Shown here in pieces: positions 40,901-52,577 of a DNA stretch of 64,000 bases. The stretch covers positions 21,578,038 through 21,642,037 of the forward strand of contig NC_088173.1 of NCBI RefSeq assembly GCF_028769735.1, in the 5' to 3' direction. This DNA comes from Zonotrichia leucophrys gambelii (lineage: Eukaryota > Chordata > Aves > Passeriformes > Passerellidae). Within the stretch, counting starts at the first letter, position 1; each line of letters begins with the position of its first letter. The notes beneath the pieces are model-generated. The model saw only the letters and a program-made list of their open reading frames with translations, did not search any database and was not told where the DNA came from. A program made the translations under genes and the position numbers.

Positions 40901-42416
40901 CATACAAAACCTAGGTAACAACTTGTTAGTAATTTTGTGAGTACAAATTTACTTTAGAGTTGTCACACTGGATTGCACATGCACTTGAAGCAGTCTCAGG
41001 TGCTATAATGATGCAGACTCTCTGTTGGGAGACAGAATTCTGCATTTGATTCCCCAATGAATTGCACACGGGAAAATGTTTCTAGCTCAAACTAGCTTCC
41101 TACATATTTAGTTTCTTAAAGTATATCTTGATAAATATTAAACTATGTTCTTGGGGATTTATCTGACTGCTCTTTCACTTGGTGATAATTGTGCTCAAAA
41201 GCCACAGCACTCTTTCTATGCTTCTTAGAAGAACAGGATTCTTTGTTAACTAAATTTCAACTACGCCTTGCTTTATGGTATTCTTGATTATAGTAGGCAT
41301 TAATAAATAGACATTAAAATTGACCACCTGCCTGATATTCACAATCTAGATAGAATGTTGTATACTAACATAGCTGAAATAAGGTAGTCAAACACTTAGC
41401 AGCTACTGTCATTTATCTGTAGAGCAAAGCTTTGTCTATTTACAAACCACACTATAAAGTTCAGAGGTTTGATTTGAATTTAGTTTCTTCTTTTACTGCA
41501 GAAGTTATATAATCAGAAGATAACTTTCTCTTATCATTTTATTGGTGGTTGTGAGACATTCTTTTTGCTTTTCTATTTTCTATCCTATATGTGGAAGTAT
41601 CACAAGTCCTGAAGTTGATTTGTCTTTTCTTCTTTCTTGAGTCCTGATAAATTTTATCTTAAATCTGTGAATTCATCTATACCAGTGGATGTCAGAAAAT
41701 CAAACCTGTACCTGAACAGTAACACTAGCCTTGCTAATTAGAGTCATCTTTTGGTGTTAACTCTGAAAAGCTGATGTAGTACAACCCTCAGCTCCTGTCT
41801 TCCACTAAAGAATTTTTAATGTTTCAGACACTGGGTCTCAGAGTCAGTGTTAGTTGACACTTGGTTTCATTTATAAAAGTAAATAAATTATCCTTGTTAT
41901 CTGTTTAGATCACTTTATTCAAAATTGCGGTTAAGCCTTTTAATCATTATTATAGTGCTTCAAGCAACTTCTACATAAGGAATTTCTGGTTGATTTCTAA
42001 TTAGTGTTAAACAAGATGATAGCTCTCTTTTTTCTTCCCCACCTTTTTCTTACTTTTTTTTAACTTCAGTCTCACTGACAGCTCTTATTGTTGGTTGAAG
42101 CTTGATTCTACATCTGTCACAAAATATTTTGTTCTAAAAATTACACAGCCCTGCACAGCACTATGCTCAAGTTTTCTAGGGCTTTTTTCCCCTGCTGAAC
42201 ATATAGCAGTAGTTGTAGTCACTGCACTGGTGGAAGATGTTAGGCTACATGAATCTTTCAGTGAGTGAAAACATGAAAAGGCTGCTTATAATATAGCATG
42301 ATTCTTTTAACAAAGCCTGTTCTCCCAGGAAGGGAGTGCAGCTAGCACTCTGACCATGTGCATAAGGTTCCTTTCCAGGTGCCTCTTCTCCATCTGCATT
42401 TCTATTGCATTGAAAA
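34946..42416. other. unannotated AT-rich non-coding DNA
   Basis: About 7.5 kb with no recognised gene or transposon end. Local features are a T13 run at 37798-37810, an A/C-rich patch at 38395-38450 and a GC-richer patch at 39170-39300. Frames of up to 102 codons (35786-36088 +, 40152-40460 -) lack recognisable domains. An acceptor-like TTTTTTTTCAG near 35940 precedes part of the first, but this alone is not evidence of an exon. Confidence 0.45.
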
Positions 42417-42536
42417 TGCTCTCAGGCACATGGTGTGATTTTTGGGTTGATCCTGTGCAGGGCCAGGAGCTGTACTTTGATAATCTTTCTGGGTCCCTTC
42501 CAAGTCAGAATAATATATGATACTATGATTTTCTAT
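42417..42536 (+). mobile_element. CR1 LINE 3' tail fragment
   Basis: The segment carries the CR1 3' UTR order: CTCAGGCACATGGTGTGATT, then CCTGTGCAGGGCCAGGAGCTG, a degraded GAYGATC segment, GGGTCCCTTCCAA and the tail ATGATACTATGATTTTCTAT. It is about 120 bp long, with no RT sequence upstream. This matches the usual extreme 5' truncation of CR1. It belongs to the same broad group as the minus fragment at 54841, whose tail reads GGGTCCCTTCCAGCTCAAC on its own strand. Confidence 0.85.
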
Positions 42537-44305
42537 AGTGGAAAGAAACTGTAAGGCTTTTGCAGAATTAGATCTTAATCAGAGTTCTTATTTAGGTACA
42601 AGTAGCAGTATTTAAGAAAAATAATAGACAAAAAGAGACGCAGTGGAAAGAAAATTCTAAACCAAGTGCATTAGTTCTAATACTCTCATTTAATGTCCAT
42701 ATAGGTAGTGATGTATGAATATTAGGGTAATAGGTATATTAAAATGCTCTTCATAGACACAAACAAGTTTCTTTTGATTATAAATTAACAATTTATCTAT
42801 TTAATTTGCCAAATTTTCATGAAGATTTAGGAGTGCTATTGTTTCCTGTTCCTTACAGAATAAGTGCTATTATAGGTTCTAAAGGAAAAGCTTCCCCAGA
42901 AAATAAGAGGTATTTCCAGTCCCTATACTGAATTTCAGTTTGAGTTAGCAGGATGAAGCAATTCCTCAAACAGCACTAAGATCTCTAAATCTTTTAAAGT
43001 TGTACATACATGTGATAGGTATACACCATTTGATTTCTATCTATTGACTCTGGGAAATGAGCTGCAGGTTTATTGCCTTCACCTAGTTTCTTTTCTGTCA
43101 GAAAATGTTCTGCAGGTAAAATCAAACTGGAATTATTTTAGCAAATCAAAAGATTGTGGTCTTAATTATGAGGTAGCAAACTGGGTGATGATGAGTAAAA
43201 ATAAGTAGCAAAATTATCAATATTTACAAGAAGAATTCATCTTGGCTGCCCTGTTATGCCTCATCCAATGCTACTGAGATCTGGCTTAGATAAACTTTTA
43301 AACTTGGGGATGTTTACTGCCCTTTAATAGCGAGACCTGGGGTTTTGCTGTGCGATTGTTAAGAAGCTCCCTTTAAGACTGAGTTTGTGTGCCTGGAGTT
43401 CTGTCTCATGGATTCTCAGTTATGTCTCCCCACTTCTTCAAAGAGGGGTTTTTGGGTCGCTCAATTTCAAGCTTTTCATCTGTTATATTCAGCTCCTAGG
43501 AATGCAGTTCTGGTGGTTCCATTTTTCTTGTTAGGTTTGTTTCCTCTCAGCAACAAGTGCATTGGCGAGGGTGGTAGCTGAGCCATTCTCCCTTAACAGA
43601 AACAGAGAATTCAATACTTATCTCAGTAATTTTACTTTGTTAGAATGATTTTAATACATGAATAATACCATATGTACATGGTTAACACACCATATATAAT
43701 AAAATGGATAAAACCCACAACCTTTCCAGGCCATTAATTTTCAGCACGGCCTTAGCTCAAAATGCACTAGTTCAACATTTATTCCAAGGAGCTGATTGTT
43801 GCAGATGGCTGTAGTGGGCAGCAATAATGTATCTAGGATTTTTAAAGTGTCTTTCCATGATGACAAACATTAACAAGCAGATTAATTTGTGGCTTAATTG
43901 TAAAAGGTTACCCAAATAGCATGGCCTTCAGAGCTGTCTTTCCAAGTACAGCTTGCTACAGAACAATTATTTTGGCCAGCACACAGGAAGAACTGGAAGC
44001 ATCCTCTCATTTGTTATGCTGGGATCAGCCTGTGGTGATCCTACAACCCTCGCTTAATTAATCCAATTTTGGCTTTAGATTTCCATCTCTGTTTGGCACA
44101 ACAAATACAGCTGTGCTGTGAATTTTACTGGAAGCAAACATAACTGCGTTATGCTCTTGGAAGGATTTCATGCTGAATATTTATTCTTTTGACTCATTTC
44201 ATAGTTAATATGTGCAAGCACTTGCGACAGGTTGCTACTTGCTGACTGATTGGCACAATTAATTTCTGTGTTCCAGTTGAGCTACAATCCTGAAACACAG
44301 TTTGC
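42537..44305. other. unannotated non-coding DNA, possibly partly conserved
   Basis: Unique-looking sequence without transposon signals. The part at 43720-44300 is less A/T-monotonous than its surroundings and has no long low-complexity runs. Such sequence is sometimes conserved non-coding DNA, but conservation cannot be judged from one sequence. Confidence 0.4.
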
Positions 44306-44791
44306 TCATTCATTATGGGCTATTGCACAGAAATGGGAAAAAAAATCTCTCAATTGAAAACTGACCTTTCCATCAGAGACTGCCAGTCCTCTGGCTGAGA
44401 TTTTTAAATATTCAGGGGCCCTTCTACATGTTAATTGAGTAGCAATTTTGAGAAGCATATCCATTTCTTCAGGAGGAACAAAGCACAGAATATAATTCAG
44501 ATTAGTGAATTTGGAGATCCAGTTTTTTAATATACAGAGAATTCCAGACTGTTCTCCTTTTTTGGTATTTTGCCATCTTTTGTAGAGCATTCCACTACTG
44601 TTAAGAAAAAAAGAGTAGTTGTCATCCATTACTCTGTTCTGAGAGAAACACAGGCTCCAATAAAGAATTTGAACAAACCCATGCAGAAGACTGCTGCTTC
44701 CTTGGGATTTGGGCAGCTTATTATGTGACAGAAGCAGCCTCAAAACTGTGACAGGTGCAGAAAAAAAAGTTCTAAATGCTGCTTTAGTCAC
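44306..44791 (-). other. 161-codon open frame, no recognised product
   Basis: This is the longest frame outside the LTR sequence, starting with ATG at 44791 and ending at 44306. The conceptual peptide is rich in Leu, Ser and Phe, has no signal peptide or clear membrane segment, and matches no domain I know. A frame this long is about what chance allows in 64 kb of this composition, so I do not call it a gene. Confidence 0.12.
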
Positions 44792-44951
44792 TGAAAATTA
44801 TTTGGTGTGTACTATTATGCTTTACATAGTATATATACTGAGAAGCTTTCCTTCTAATCACTTAGAAGCATTAATCTCCTTATTGCTTAGTTTATAAAAA
44901 ACCTTGAATATTTTAATTCACATTTCTCCTACTAATATAATTAAAGAGAAA

Positions 44952-45001
44952 ATGTAATACAGTGACACAGAACATGTAATACAGTGACACAGAACATGTA
45001 A
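44952..45001. repeat. perfect 22-bp tandem duplication
   Basis: ATGTAATACAGTGACACAGA plus AC occurs at 44952-44973 and again without mismatch at 44974-44995. A partial third copy, ATGTAA, follows at 44996-45001. Perfect identity suggests a recent slippage or duplication, possibly polymorphic. Confidence 0.95.
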
Positions 45002-45728
45002 AGGTAATGTAAACATAAAATTATACCCATCATATGCAACCTAGTCAAGATCAAGCAGAGCATTGGGCAGTGCCATTGTTTAAACAAAAACTATATTTGT
45101 AATGTAGCGCAAATGAAATTTCTGCATTGCAGCATGACATACTGGGATGTGGGTTAGTGTTGTAGTCCTTATTACTGGCCATTAGAGATGACAGAGGTAT
45201 CTCTCTGTTGGTAAGAGCAGCACCTAAAAGAAGGAAGTCACTTTGTGCATGTCCTGGCGCTAGTAGGGAGAGGGTGCTTTTTCCATCAGTTGTTTTTCTT
45301 AGTAGCTCACAACAGAAGCTTGTCTTGACTATTGCAAAAGTTGTGCATTAAATGTAAAGCTATCAAGGAGAAGAAAAGCTAACAATGAGTTAGAAGAGGA
45401 TGGAAAACTAAAATTGAGGGGTACTGAAAAGCATGAAGTATTGATCTCCATCTCTTGACAGTTCTCTCCAGAGAAAACTGGAAACAAGGAAACAGGCAGT
45501 GCTAGAAACTATTGTTAAAGTTAGTGGAAGAGGAAAGTGTATGATCTGGGGACTCAACATCCTTCATCTGTTGTAAAAATCATGTGGAGTGAATCTATAA
45601 AACAACCAGTATCATCGACGTGCTATTTTTCCGAAAGGTCTTCCACTTAGGAAAGATCCAATGCACATGTTTTATAATCAGCAACCATGATTTTTTCAGC
45701 GTCTGGGAACAGCAAATATCAGAGCTGG

Positions 45729-45862
45729 TAATTATAAGGTAAATCCACAGCTCTAGCACAAGTTCAGGGCATGCTGAAGGCTAATTGATCCTATCCCAAT
45801 GATGTCACATAATTAGCAGAATTAATTAGAACATTTAAAACTGTATATGAATCTAATAATTA
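45729..45862. promoter_or_regulatory. candidate enhancer-like cluster of homeodomain core sites
   Basis: TAATTA, the core bound by many homeodomain proteins, occurs at 45729, 45810, 45823 and 45857, with a TAATTG at 45782. A CRE/ATF-like TGATGTCA lies at 45800-45807. Four TAATTA in 134 bp is well above the roughly 0.1 expected at this base composition. Binding and function are inferred only. Confidence 0.25.
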
Positions 45863-48137
45863 GAAAAATTGATAAGTGTGTTGTGGCAAGGAACAGGTGG
45901 GAATTGTTGCTTTTTAAGTCTCTGCCATGAATGAGTTGGAATTTACTTTTTGCTGTTTTGCATTGTGTGCTGCCAGTCAACTAGAAAGCAGAAAGTGGAT
46001 TAAGAAATCCCTTTCCATGTTGCCAGAGGTTATGCATGGTTTCTGCCCATATTCTCGTTAAAACCACTCATTTAGAGTTATAACAGGCATTAAAATGATA
46101 TTCTGTATTATTGCAGAGTGCCTAAAATTTAATTTTGAAGGTTATAGCAGTGTTAATTTATTAAAATTCCATTCACCTTAAAGGATCAATCTCAGGTCAT
46201 CTCAGATACTAACAGAACATTGAGTAATGTTTTAGTGGTTTCTTATGGAGTAGTGATGGTATATCCCTCTTCCCTGCAAGCATGTTTCATCCTATTAGGC
46301 AGGTTGAGTAGCAACACCAAAAATGATTCAACCTTGGAGTAACAGCCAAGTGGACAAATATTTCCTTCCTTTTAGATAAGTGTAGCTACAAGTACTCTTA
46401 TACTGACTTCAGAAATAAATTTTCATGGTACAAAAAAATTATTTAAGGAATTATTTAAAGTATTATTCATATCCTTCACTCACTGCAACTACACCCCTTT
46501 TTCTTGTGACTGCAGGGGATACAGCACATTGTATAAAAGCACTAAGACTGGCTGTGGTCTTCAATTGCCAAACTTCTCTGTTGGTTTCCTTGCAGTCCCA
46601 GAAAGATGGGAAACTTTTTCCAGAAAGATGGTGAAACTTTTTTCTGTCTAGTGCTCATTAGTGCAGATAATATTTGGACTTGCTAAAAATATGTAATCTC
46701 ATTTCCTGGGTTCTTTTATCTCTGAATTTTCATTTATCTTGTTCCCATTTTTTTTTTTAATTACATGTATGAATTTTCTGCCTACTCCCTTGACTTTTAA
46801 AAATATATCTCTGCTTTTCTCTGTCCATTTTTCCCCTACATTCTTTCTCCATTTCTATTTAGCAATATTGTTCTCCTGCATAATATATCTTACTGTGAAA
46901 ACCAAAAAAATCCTCAAAATATGTATGACATCATTTTGAAATATGTTTAGGAACAGCAATTCTTGTACTGTTTTGGATTATGCACATATGCTGAATAAGC
47001 ATGTAACTTATACAAATTAATGTGATGACCCACATTTCTGAATGATAGTAGGAGATTTTTTAAATTTGGACTAGCCAAAAGTATGAATGAAATGGCAAAA
47101 TTTGCAACAAGTTTGATAGCAACTTCCCCCAAAACAGAAACAGTTTTTCAAAAATTCTTGACAAGCTTTTTTTATACAAAAAGAAGAAATGCAAAATCTG
47201 TCAGCCTCTGGTGATCTGAGCAATGTGTCTTTGTAGCCACTAACAGAAAGTCATCACTAGGAGGGTTCTTTGAAAATATTTACTGTATCCTAAAAATGGC
47301 CTCTCATTCCTTGCCTTTTGATTGGTTGCTTTTGATGTGACCTGGAATTTTGTGTGATCCCACTTCTGGCTGGAATCTAATGGATGACTTCTCTCAGGAA
47401 CAAAAGCCACTTTGCCACAGTTTTCTGCGGGAGTAGAACAACAGTGCTGAAGTTAAAAAAAAATCAACCAACCAAAACAACCTCAAAGCTCCCACCAAAA
47501 TTGTTTTAAATATTTATTGGAATTCTTTCACACTGCTGTTAAGAATTCATTCATTCAGTTCAGAACTTTTGGAAAAAGAAAACTGTGGTGATTTATAGTA
47601 AGGGTGGAGGTGTTCACATATGGTATATTACATGAACTTGAACATTTTTGTTGGACATTTCCAATTATTTGGCACTATAATGCCTCTACAAATGGCAACT
47701 TGGATAACAAAACCTTTTATGTAAATTGAAAAATTATCTTTTTTTCATTTTGTGGCTAATTTTATTGATTATAGACAAGTAGTTAGTCACTTGCTCTTTA
47801 TTTGCTGTGCCATATTGGGCTACCACTAATAATATTTTGGATAGTTTTTGTTTTAACTTTTTCAGACTAATGATGATTTTTAAAAAATTGTTGTGCTTAC
47901 TTTTGCTTTCAAAGGCTGTGTTGTACAGTCCAGTGCTAACCTCAGCTATAGCTCAAATGAACAAAACTGACATTGCAGAGGCCAAGATAATCTTTTTTGC
48001 AAACAGTATTATGTGCTTGGTAGGGATATTTTTAATTATAGTAAATAGACTACCTGGCAATATTTTAAGGTTTTAGATATTAGCCCATATGCTCTTTTCT
48101 ATACTGAAATACAGTAGGTTTTTTCTGCCTTGTAGGC
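45863..48137. other. unannotated AT-rich non-coding DNA
   Basis: No recognised gene or transposon. The 89-codon frame at 47807-48076 has hydrophobic stretches but no known family and sits in T-rich sequence. Confidence 0.45.
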
Positions 48138-48160
48138 TTTATTTATTTATTTATTTTATT
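48138..48160. repeat. (TTTA)n microsatellite
   Basis: About four TTTA units followed by TTTTATT. It is a short simple repeat. Confidence 0.85.
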
Positions 48161-49539
48161 GTGGGAGCAGGGGGAGACAGGCATATTTTTTCCCCTTTCT
48201 CTAGTTTATATGATAATCTTTGGTGGTAACTAGGCAATAAAAGAATTAAACACAGATAAAATGTGCAATAACTAAAGCAAAACAATGAGCAGCAGCAGCA
48301 ACAAATTGACCTAAGGCTGGATAGCTTCCTCTTGATATTTATTAAACATTGTGTTCTCTGTTGTGGCTTTTCGACATATATTATTATCTTTCTAATTGAA
48401 GAAAAAAAAAAAAGGAGAAAGAAATAGGATTCATAAAAGGACATATTTTGGTAATATTTTATAAAATGAAATGGATAGTTGTGCACTGTATATGATATTG
48501 CTGAATGCTGTAGATGCCACTCAAAGGGTAAATTTCTATCCTCCACAAACAAAGCTTTAGTAAATGAACCTGGGAGACATTTCCTTGTAAGGTTTAATTG
48601 AGTTTGCTTGCATAAACCAAATTTAATTTAAATACTCTAATTGAATAACAGAGGATTGAAACAGGGCTAACAGGGGCGTGTTTCTTTTGTTATAAAGAGA
48701 AAGAATTTAATCCTTTGCATGATTAAGACACAGAGTTCACAGCTGAGACCAAGCTCTGAATTGCAATCATAGCTACATTGTCTAGCTCAACTATATTCTT
48801 ATTTGATTTATACCCCTGCAGTTCTGCAAAAAGCAATTAAATAAAATAAACAATGACCACCATCTATGGCTAGGTCCAAATATGGCTGCTAATACCTCTT
48901 CACTTTAAAAAAGACTATTTGAAAGGCTATTAGAAGTAGGACATCAAAGTCCAGTATTTGGAAGATTTTCCTTCTCTGAATTTCTTAAAAAAATATTTTC
49001 TTATCTTGCTTTTTCAGAACAATACAAGGCGAGTTCTGCCCACTTTTCAGAAAAATTGACTCACTTCAGGTCATTTTTCTGTATGGTACAGGACATTTGC
49101 CTCTGAGAACTGACAGTGTTTGTTGTTAACTTGATATCAATTACATTTTGAAGAGAAAAAACACAGGGCCAAAAATTGAGTTGTGTATTATCCCAGGAGA
49201 TGCATTTATCATTAAATTAGGAGGGAGCAGTATCAGAATTTCATTATGAAAGAACCTTAGGAAATTCTGCAATTTGGCTGATCAATAGCCTAGATAGCTT
49301 TCTATGAATGTGCATCAAAGCTTTTTCTGATTTTCAGATTTTTAGTAACTTGAAACTATAGCAGCTGGAAAAAAGAATAAAAAGTAGAATATGAAATTAC
49401 ATTAACATAGTTAACCTAAAAAGAATGCATTTAATAAAAACAGAAGTAACAAAAGGAATGGAAAAAGGAAGAACAACATGGGTGAAATATTGGAGAATGG
49501 AAACTTTTCAGAAAGCATTTTGATGATCCAGAATTGTTA
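48161..49539. other. unannotated non-coding DNA, candidate conserved segment at 48540-48860
   Basis: The 48540-48860 segment has mixed composition with several factor-like cores: CCTTTGCATGATTAA at 48712-48726 (octamer-like ATGCAAAG on the minus strand), CTAATTGAATAACA near 48638 and TTTAATTTAAATA near 48624. This resembles developmental non-coding elements in gene deserts, but that is inference. The minus-strand 133-codon frame at 48151-48552 crosses an A-run and looks incidental. Confidence 0.3.
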
Positions 49540-49596
49540 TATCAATTAATCTGTGCTTCTTAACACCTTCAAAGGTGTTAACAGATTAATCTGATA
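49540..49596. repeat. 57-nt nearly perfect hairpin (inverted repeat)
   Basis: The left arm is TATCA (49540-49544), ATTAATCTGT (49545-49554), an unpaired GCTTCT (49555-49560) and TAACACCTT (49561-49569). After a CA loop, the right arm is AAGGTGTTA (49572-49580), ACAGATTAAT (49581-49590), one unpaired C, and TGATA (49592-49596). All 24 base pairs are perfect. The tiny loop and six-base one-sided bulge differ from a usual microRNA precursor. A template-switch mutation or the tip of a small inverted-repeat transposon is possible. Confidence 0.9.
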
Positions 49597-51621
49597 GGCA
49601 GGAGTCCTCCCAAAAATCTCTAAAAGCCATGTGGATCTTTAGCAAATATTTCATATTTATCTATCATCTATTGATTCTAGAATAGTAATACTTTCCTGAT
49701 GGCTATCCAATTTGCTATTCTGTATTTCTCTGAGTCTTTGCATGATTTCTTTCTCAAGGGTTTTATCTCTTCCATTCTTTTTTTTATTCCTCTTGACATG
49801 GAGTCTTATTAGAGAAATAGTTTATATGGTGCAGTAAGTAACTCAGCAACTTCATACTAGACTTCCTTCACTCTTGAACAAATTGTCTGGTCCTGACAAC
49901 TGTTACTGTTAAATTTATTAATTTGTATTGAAACCTCTTCTATTGATGCTTTTCATAAAAAAAATAGCTTCTCTGTCTCATACCTTGTGAGGAAGGGAAC
50001 CTTCCTGACCTTCTTCATAGTGAACAGTGATGAAAGGATTCCCTTGTGATTTCTGCAGTGGTCTTCCCTTTCTTCAGTGTGCCTTTTGTACTTTGATAAT
50101 CTGCTGGCCCCACTGACTCTATGGTCATCCTATTTCTGTGCTTGAAAACATTTTATTTTATGCCTTCCTCAAGTTTCCTCTCAAAGTATCACCTGCTTTA
50201 CTATAGTTTTATATTTAGTTTGCTAGATCTGTTTTATTTTTTGTCATATATAATTGAATGAAAATTTTTATCCTTTTTGACCATTTCTTTAATGAGCTGG
50301 ATTTTAGAATTACTTTGGTTATTATTTCATTGGGGAAAAATCTTTATTCAAAGATTACAGTTTATCCTCATCACCACTTAACTGTCACCCCAACAGATAT
50401 CTGAAAGTTTCATAATGCCACCCTCAAAATCTGTGAAACAGAAATTTGGAGAAACCTAATAACCAAGAATCTGTGAGAGATGTGCATGAATCAGCAATCT
50501 CATATCTTAATAGGGGCAACTGAGATACACACTATTGGAACTTCTGTATTTCTGTCAAATTTTAAAAATAGTTGGGCACTGAACAGAGCTATTTCTGAAT
50601 TGTACTTCCAGGTGATTTTTATCATGCGTGACTTTTTCCTTTTATTTCAATTTATCTCAGTTCTTGGTACAATTTTTATCTTTATAATGAGCCATACCCT
50701 TAAGTTCTTGTCCAGATATGGCTCCTTGGACCTATTATTTTGTATTATGAAATCTGACACAGCTTTTTTCATCTAGTATATGTCTGGAATACTTAATTTC
50801 AGTGGCATTCTAAAATCCAAGTCTTCTCAGTAAATATATTGTTAAGCATATTACTAAAGATTTAGATAGGGATAGAAATTATGAGCAGTGTAAATTTCCA
50901 ATATATTTTGGGGGCATTCTTCTTGAAGCACTTTGTTTTTAGTGCTATTTTCTGTGTGCACATTTACATTGTTTTATTCTATGTTTGTTTGAAGATAGTA
51001 TTCTGTAACATATCTACAGTTATCTTTCTAATGCAAATGATGATTGTAAAAGTAAAGAATTTAGCAGTATAAAAATGAAAAACATCATAGTAACTGAAGG
51101 TAACAGTGTTTTACACATAAGTATATCTTGTTGACACATAAATGTGCATGATTCTCTCATTTAGTTTTCATTATGTGGCTATGTTAAATTGATTCTAAAT
51201 TGATGCTATGAAAAATGGAATTACCTCTTCCTTTCCCCCCTTTTTTATAGCACCAAGTAAGAGTTTTAGCCATGTTTTAGGAAAGTACCATTACTATTAT
51301 AATTTATTTGTTTAGATTTATGACAAAGCTAAGGAAAAGGCCTCTCACATGCTCTAGGCATCATCATAAAATTACTCTTCAGGAAATTAAAAACAAGATA
51401 TAAATCAGAAGTTTTACCACATCTACAGCCCAACCAATCAAAGCCAGAATAGATGATGATGTTTGTCAGTGGTTGCTCACAACAATGCATTTGTTTGCAG
51501 GATCAATGTTGTAAATTATACATTTTAGAGCATTCCTTTCCCAGATGCCTCTGTATTTTCTGTTGCATTTCTGAATCAGAATGGAATTTCAAAGTAGCCT
51601 CAGTACCTGTTGGGTTTGGGG
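49597..51621. other. unannotated AT-rich non-coding DNA
   Basis: No gene or transposon recognised. Frames of 63-98 codons at 50480-51072 are rich in Phe, Ile and Leu, reflecting T-rich composition. The part at 49860-50320 is pyrimidine-biased on the + strand and could be an old, unrecognisable repeat. Confidence 0.4.
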
Positions 51622-51653
51622 TTTGTTTATTTATTTATTTATTATTTTTTTTT
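51610..51653. repeat. GGTTTGGGGTTT motif followed by (TTTA)n and a T-run
   Basis: GGGTTTGGGGTTTG at 51612-51625 is followed directly by about four TTTA units and a T9 run. It is one of the exact copies of the recurrent G/T oligomer. Confidence 0.8.
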
Positions 51654-52558
51654 AATTGTAAAGTTTTCAGTCAATGAACTTCTAAGAATGAATTGCAGCA
51701 AGTGGGCTCTCAACAAATGTAATTGGAATCTCAGTAACTAAACCTTAGGGACCACAGAAAGGACAAAGGAATTTTATTCAGTACAAGAGAGAATAACTAG
51801 GAACTGTGAAATGAAGCTCCCACATAAATACAGTAGAGAGTATGCCATGAATAGATTTTGGTTGGTATGTGTAGAAATACCTGGGATTTTTGCCTGTGGT
51901 TACACCACATATGAATTATTGACTCTTTCTGAACTTCTGAAATAAAAAAATTGTAGTTTAACCTTTTCTATATAAGTATGACTAGAGGCTGTCATATATA
52001 CCTGCTTCTAGTCCTATACAAAAATAAATGGGCAATTAAAAGTAATTTATGTAAAAAGAAATCCTCTGTGGGACTTAAAGAGAAATCCTTGACTGATCAA
52101 TAACCTGGTCTGTTCCTTGAGCTAAGGGTAAAACTCTGCACAAGCACAGTCTGCAGGAAATCTTTCACGCTTGATCTGCTGTTCATTTCTTAGCCAGTCC
52201 CAGTCTGCTATTATTTTCAACCAAAGTTCTTGGGTTAAGATCAGCATTGATTTCCATTTTTTGCCCTTCCATCAAATGTATATGGAGTGCTCCACATAAA
52301 AAAATATTTGCCCTGAATTTCATCATTCAATGGAACTTTTTTTATGGGCTAGATATAACATGACTCACTTCTCCCATATCACAAGCTTTAAATAAAATAA
52401 AATGGTTTGGAGAAATTGCTATGCAGAAAGGATTTTTCTTTTCTTCATTCCATCCTTAAGATGAGAAACTAACCTTTTCTATTTCCTATGGAATTTTCTT
52501 CCTGTTTATTTTCCTGGTTTATTTTCCTAGCCAGAAGAATTTATTGGGTTTTTGTTGG
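51654..52558. other. unannotated AT-rich non-coding DNA
   Basis: No gene or transposon end seen. A 13-bp near-tandem repeat (GTTTATTTTCCTG, GTTTATTTTCCTA) lies at about 52504-52530. Confidence 0.45.
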
Positions 52559-52577
52559 TTTTTTTTTTTTTTTTTTT
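52559..52577. repeat. T19 mononucleotide run
   Basis: Nineteen consecutive T, the longest homopolymer in the window. On the minus strand it would be a poly(A) tract, but no retroposed sequence is recognised next to it. Confidence 0.85.

Noticed and set aside
47807..48076. Small membrane protein
   Set aside because: The hydrophobic residues follow from T-rich composition; there is no known family, promoter or splice context.
49860..50320. Old diverged transposon suggested by pyrimidine bias
   Set aside because: No terminal repeats, coding remnant or family landmark could be identified.
52559..52577. Poly(A) tail of a processed pseudogene on the minus strand
   Set aside because: The adjacent sequence contains no recognisable mRNA-derived segment or target-site duplication.
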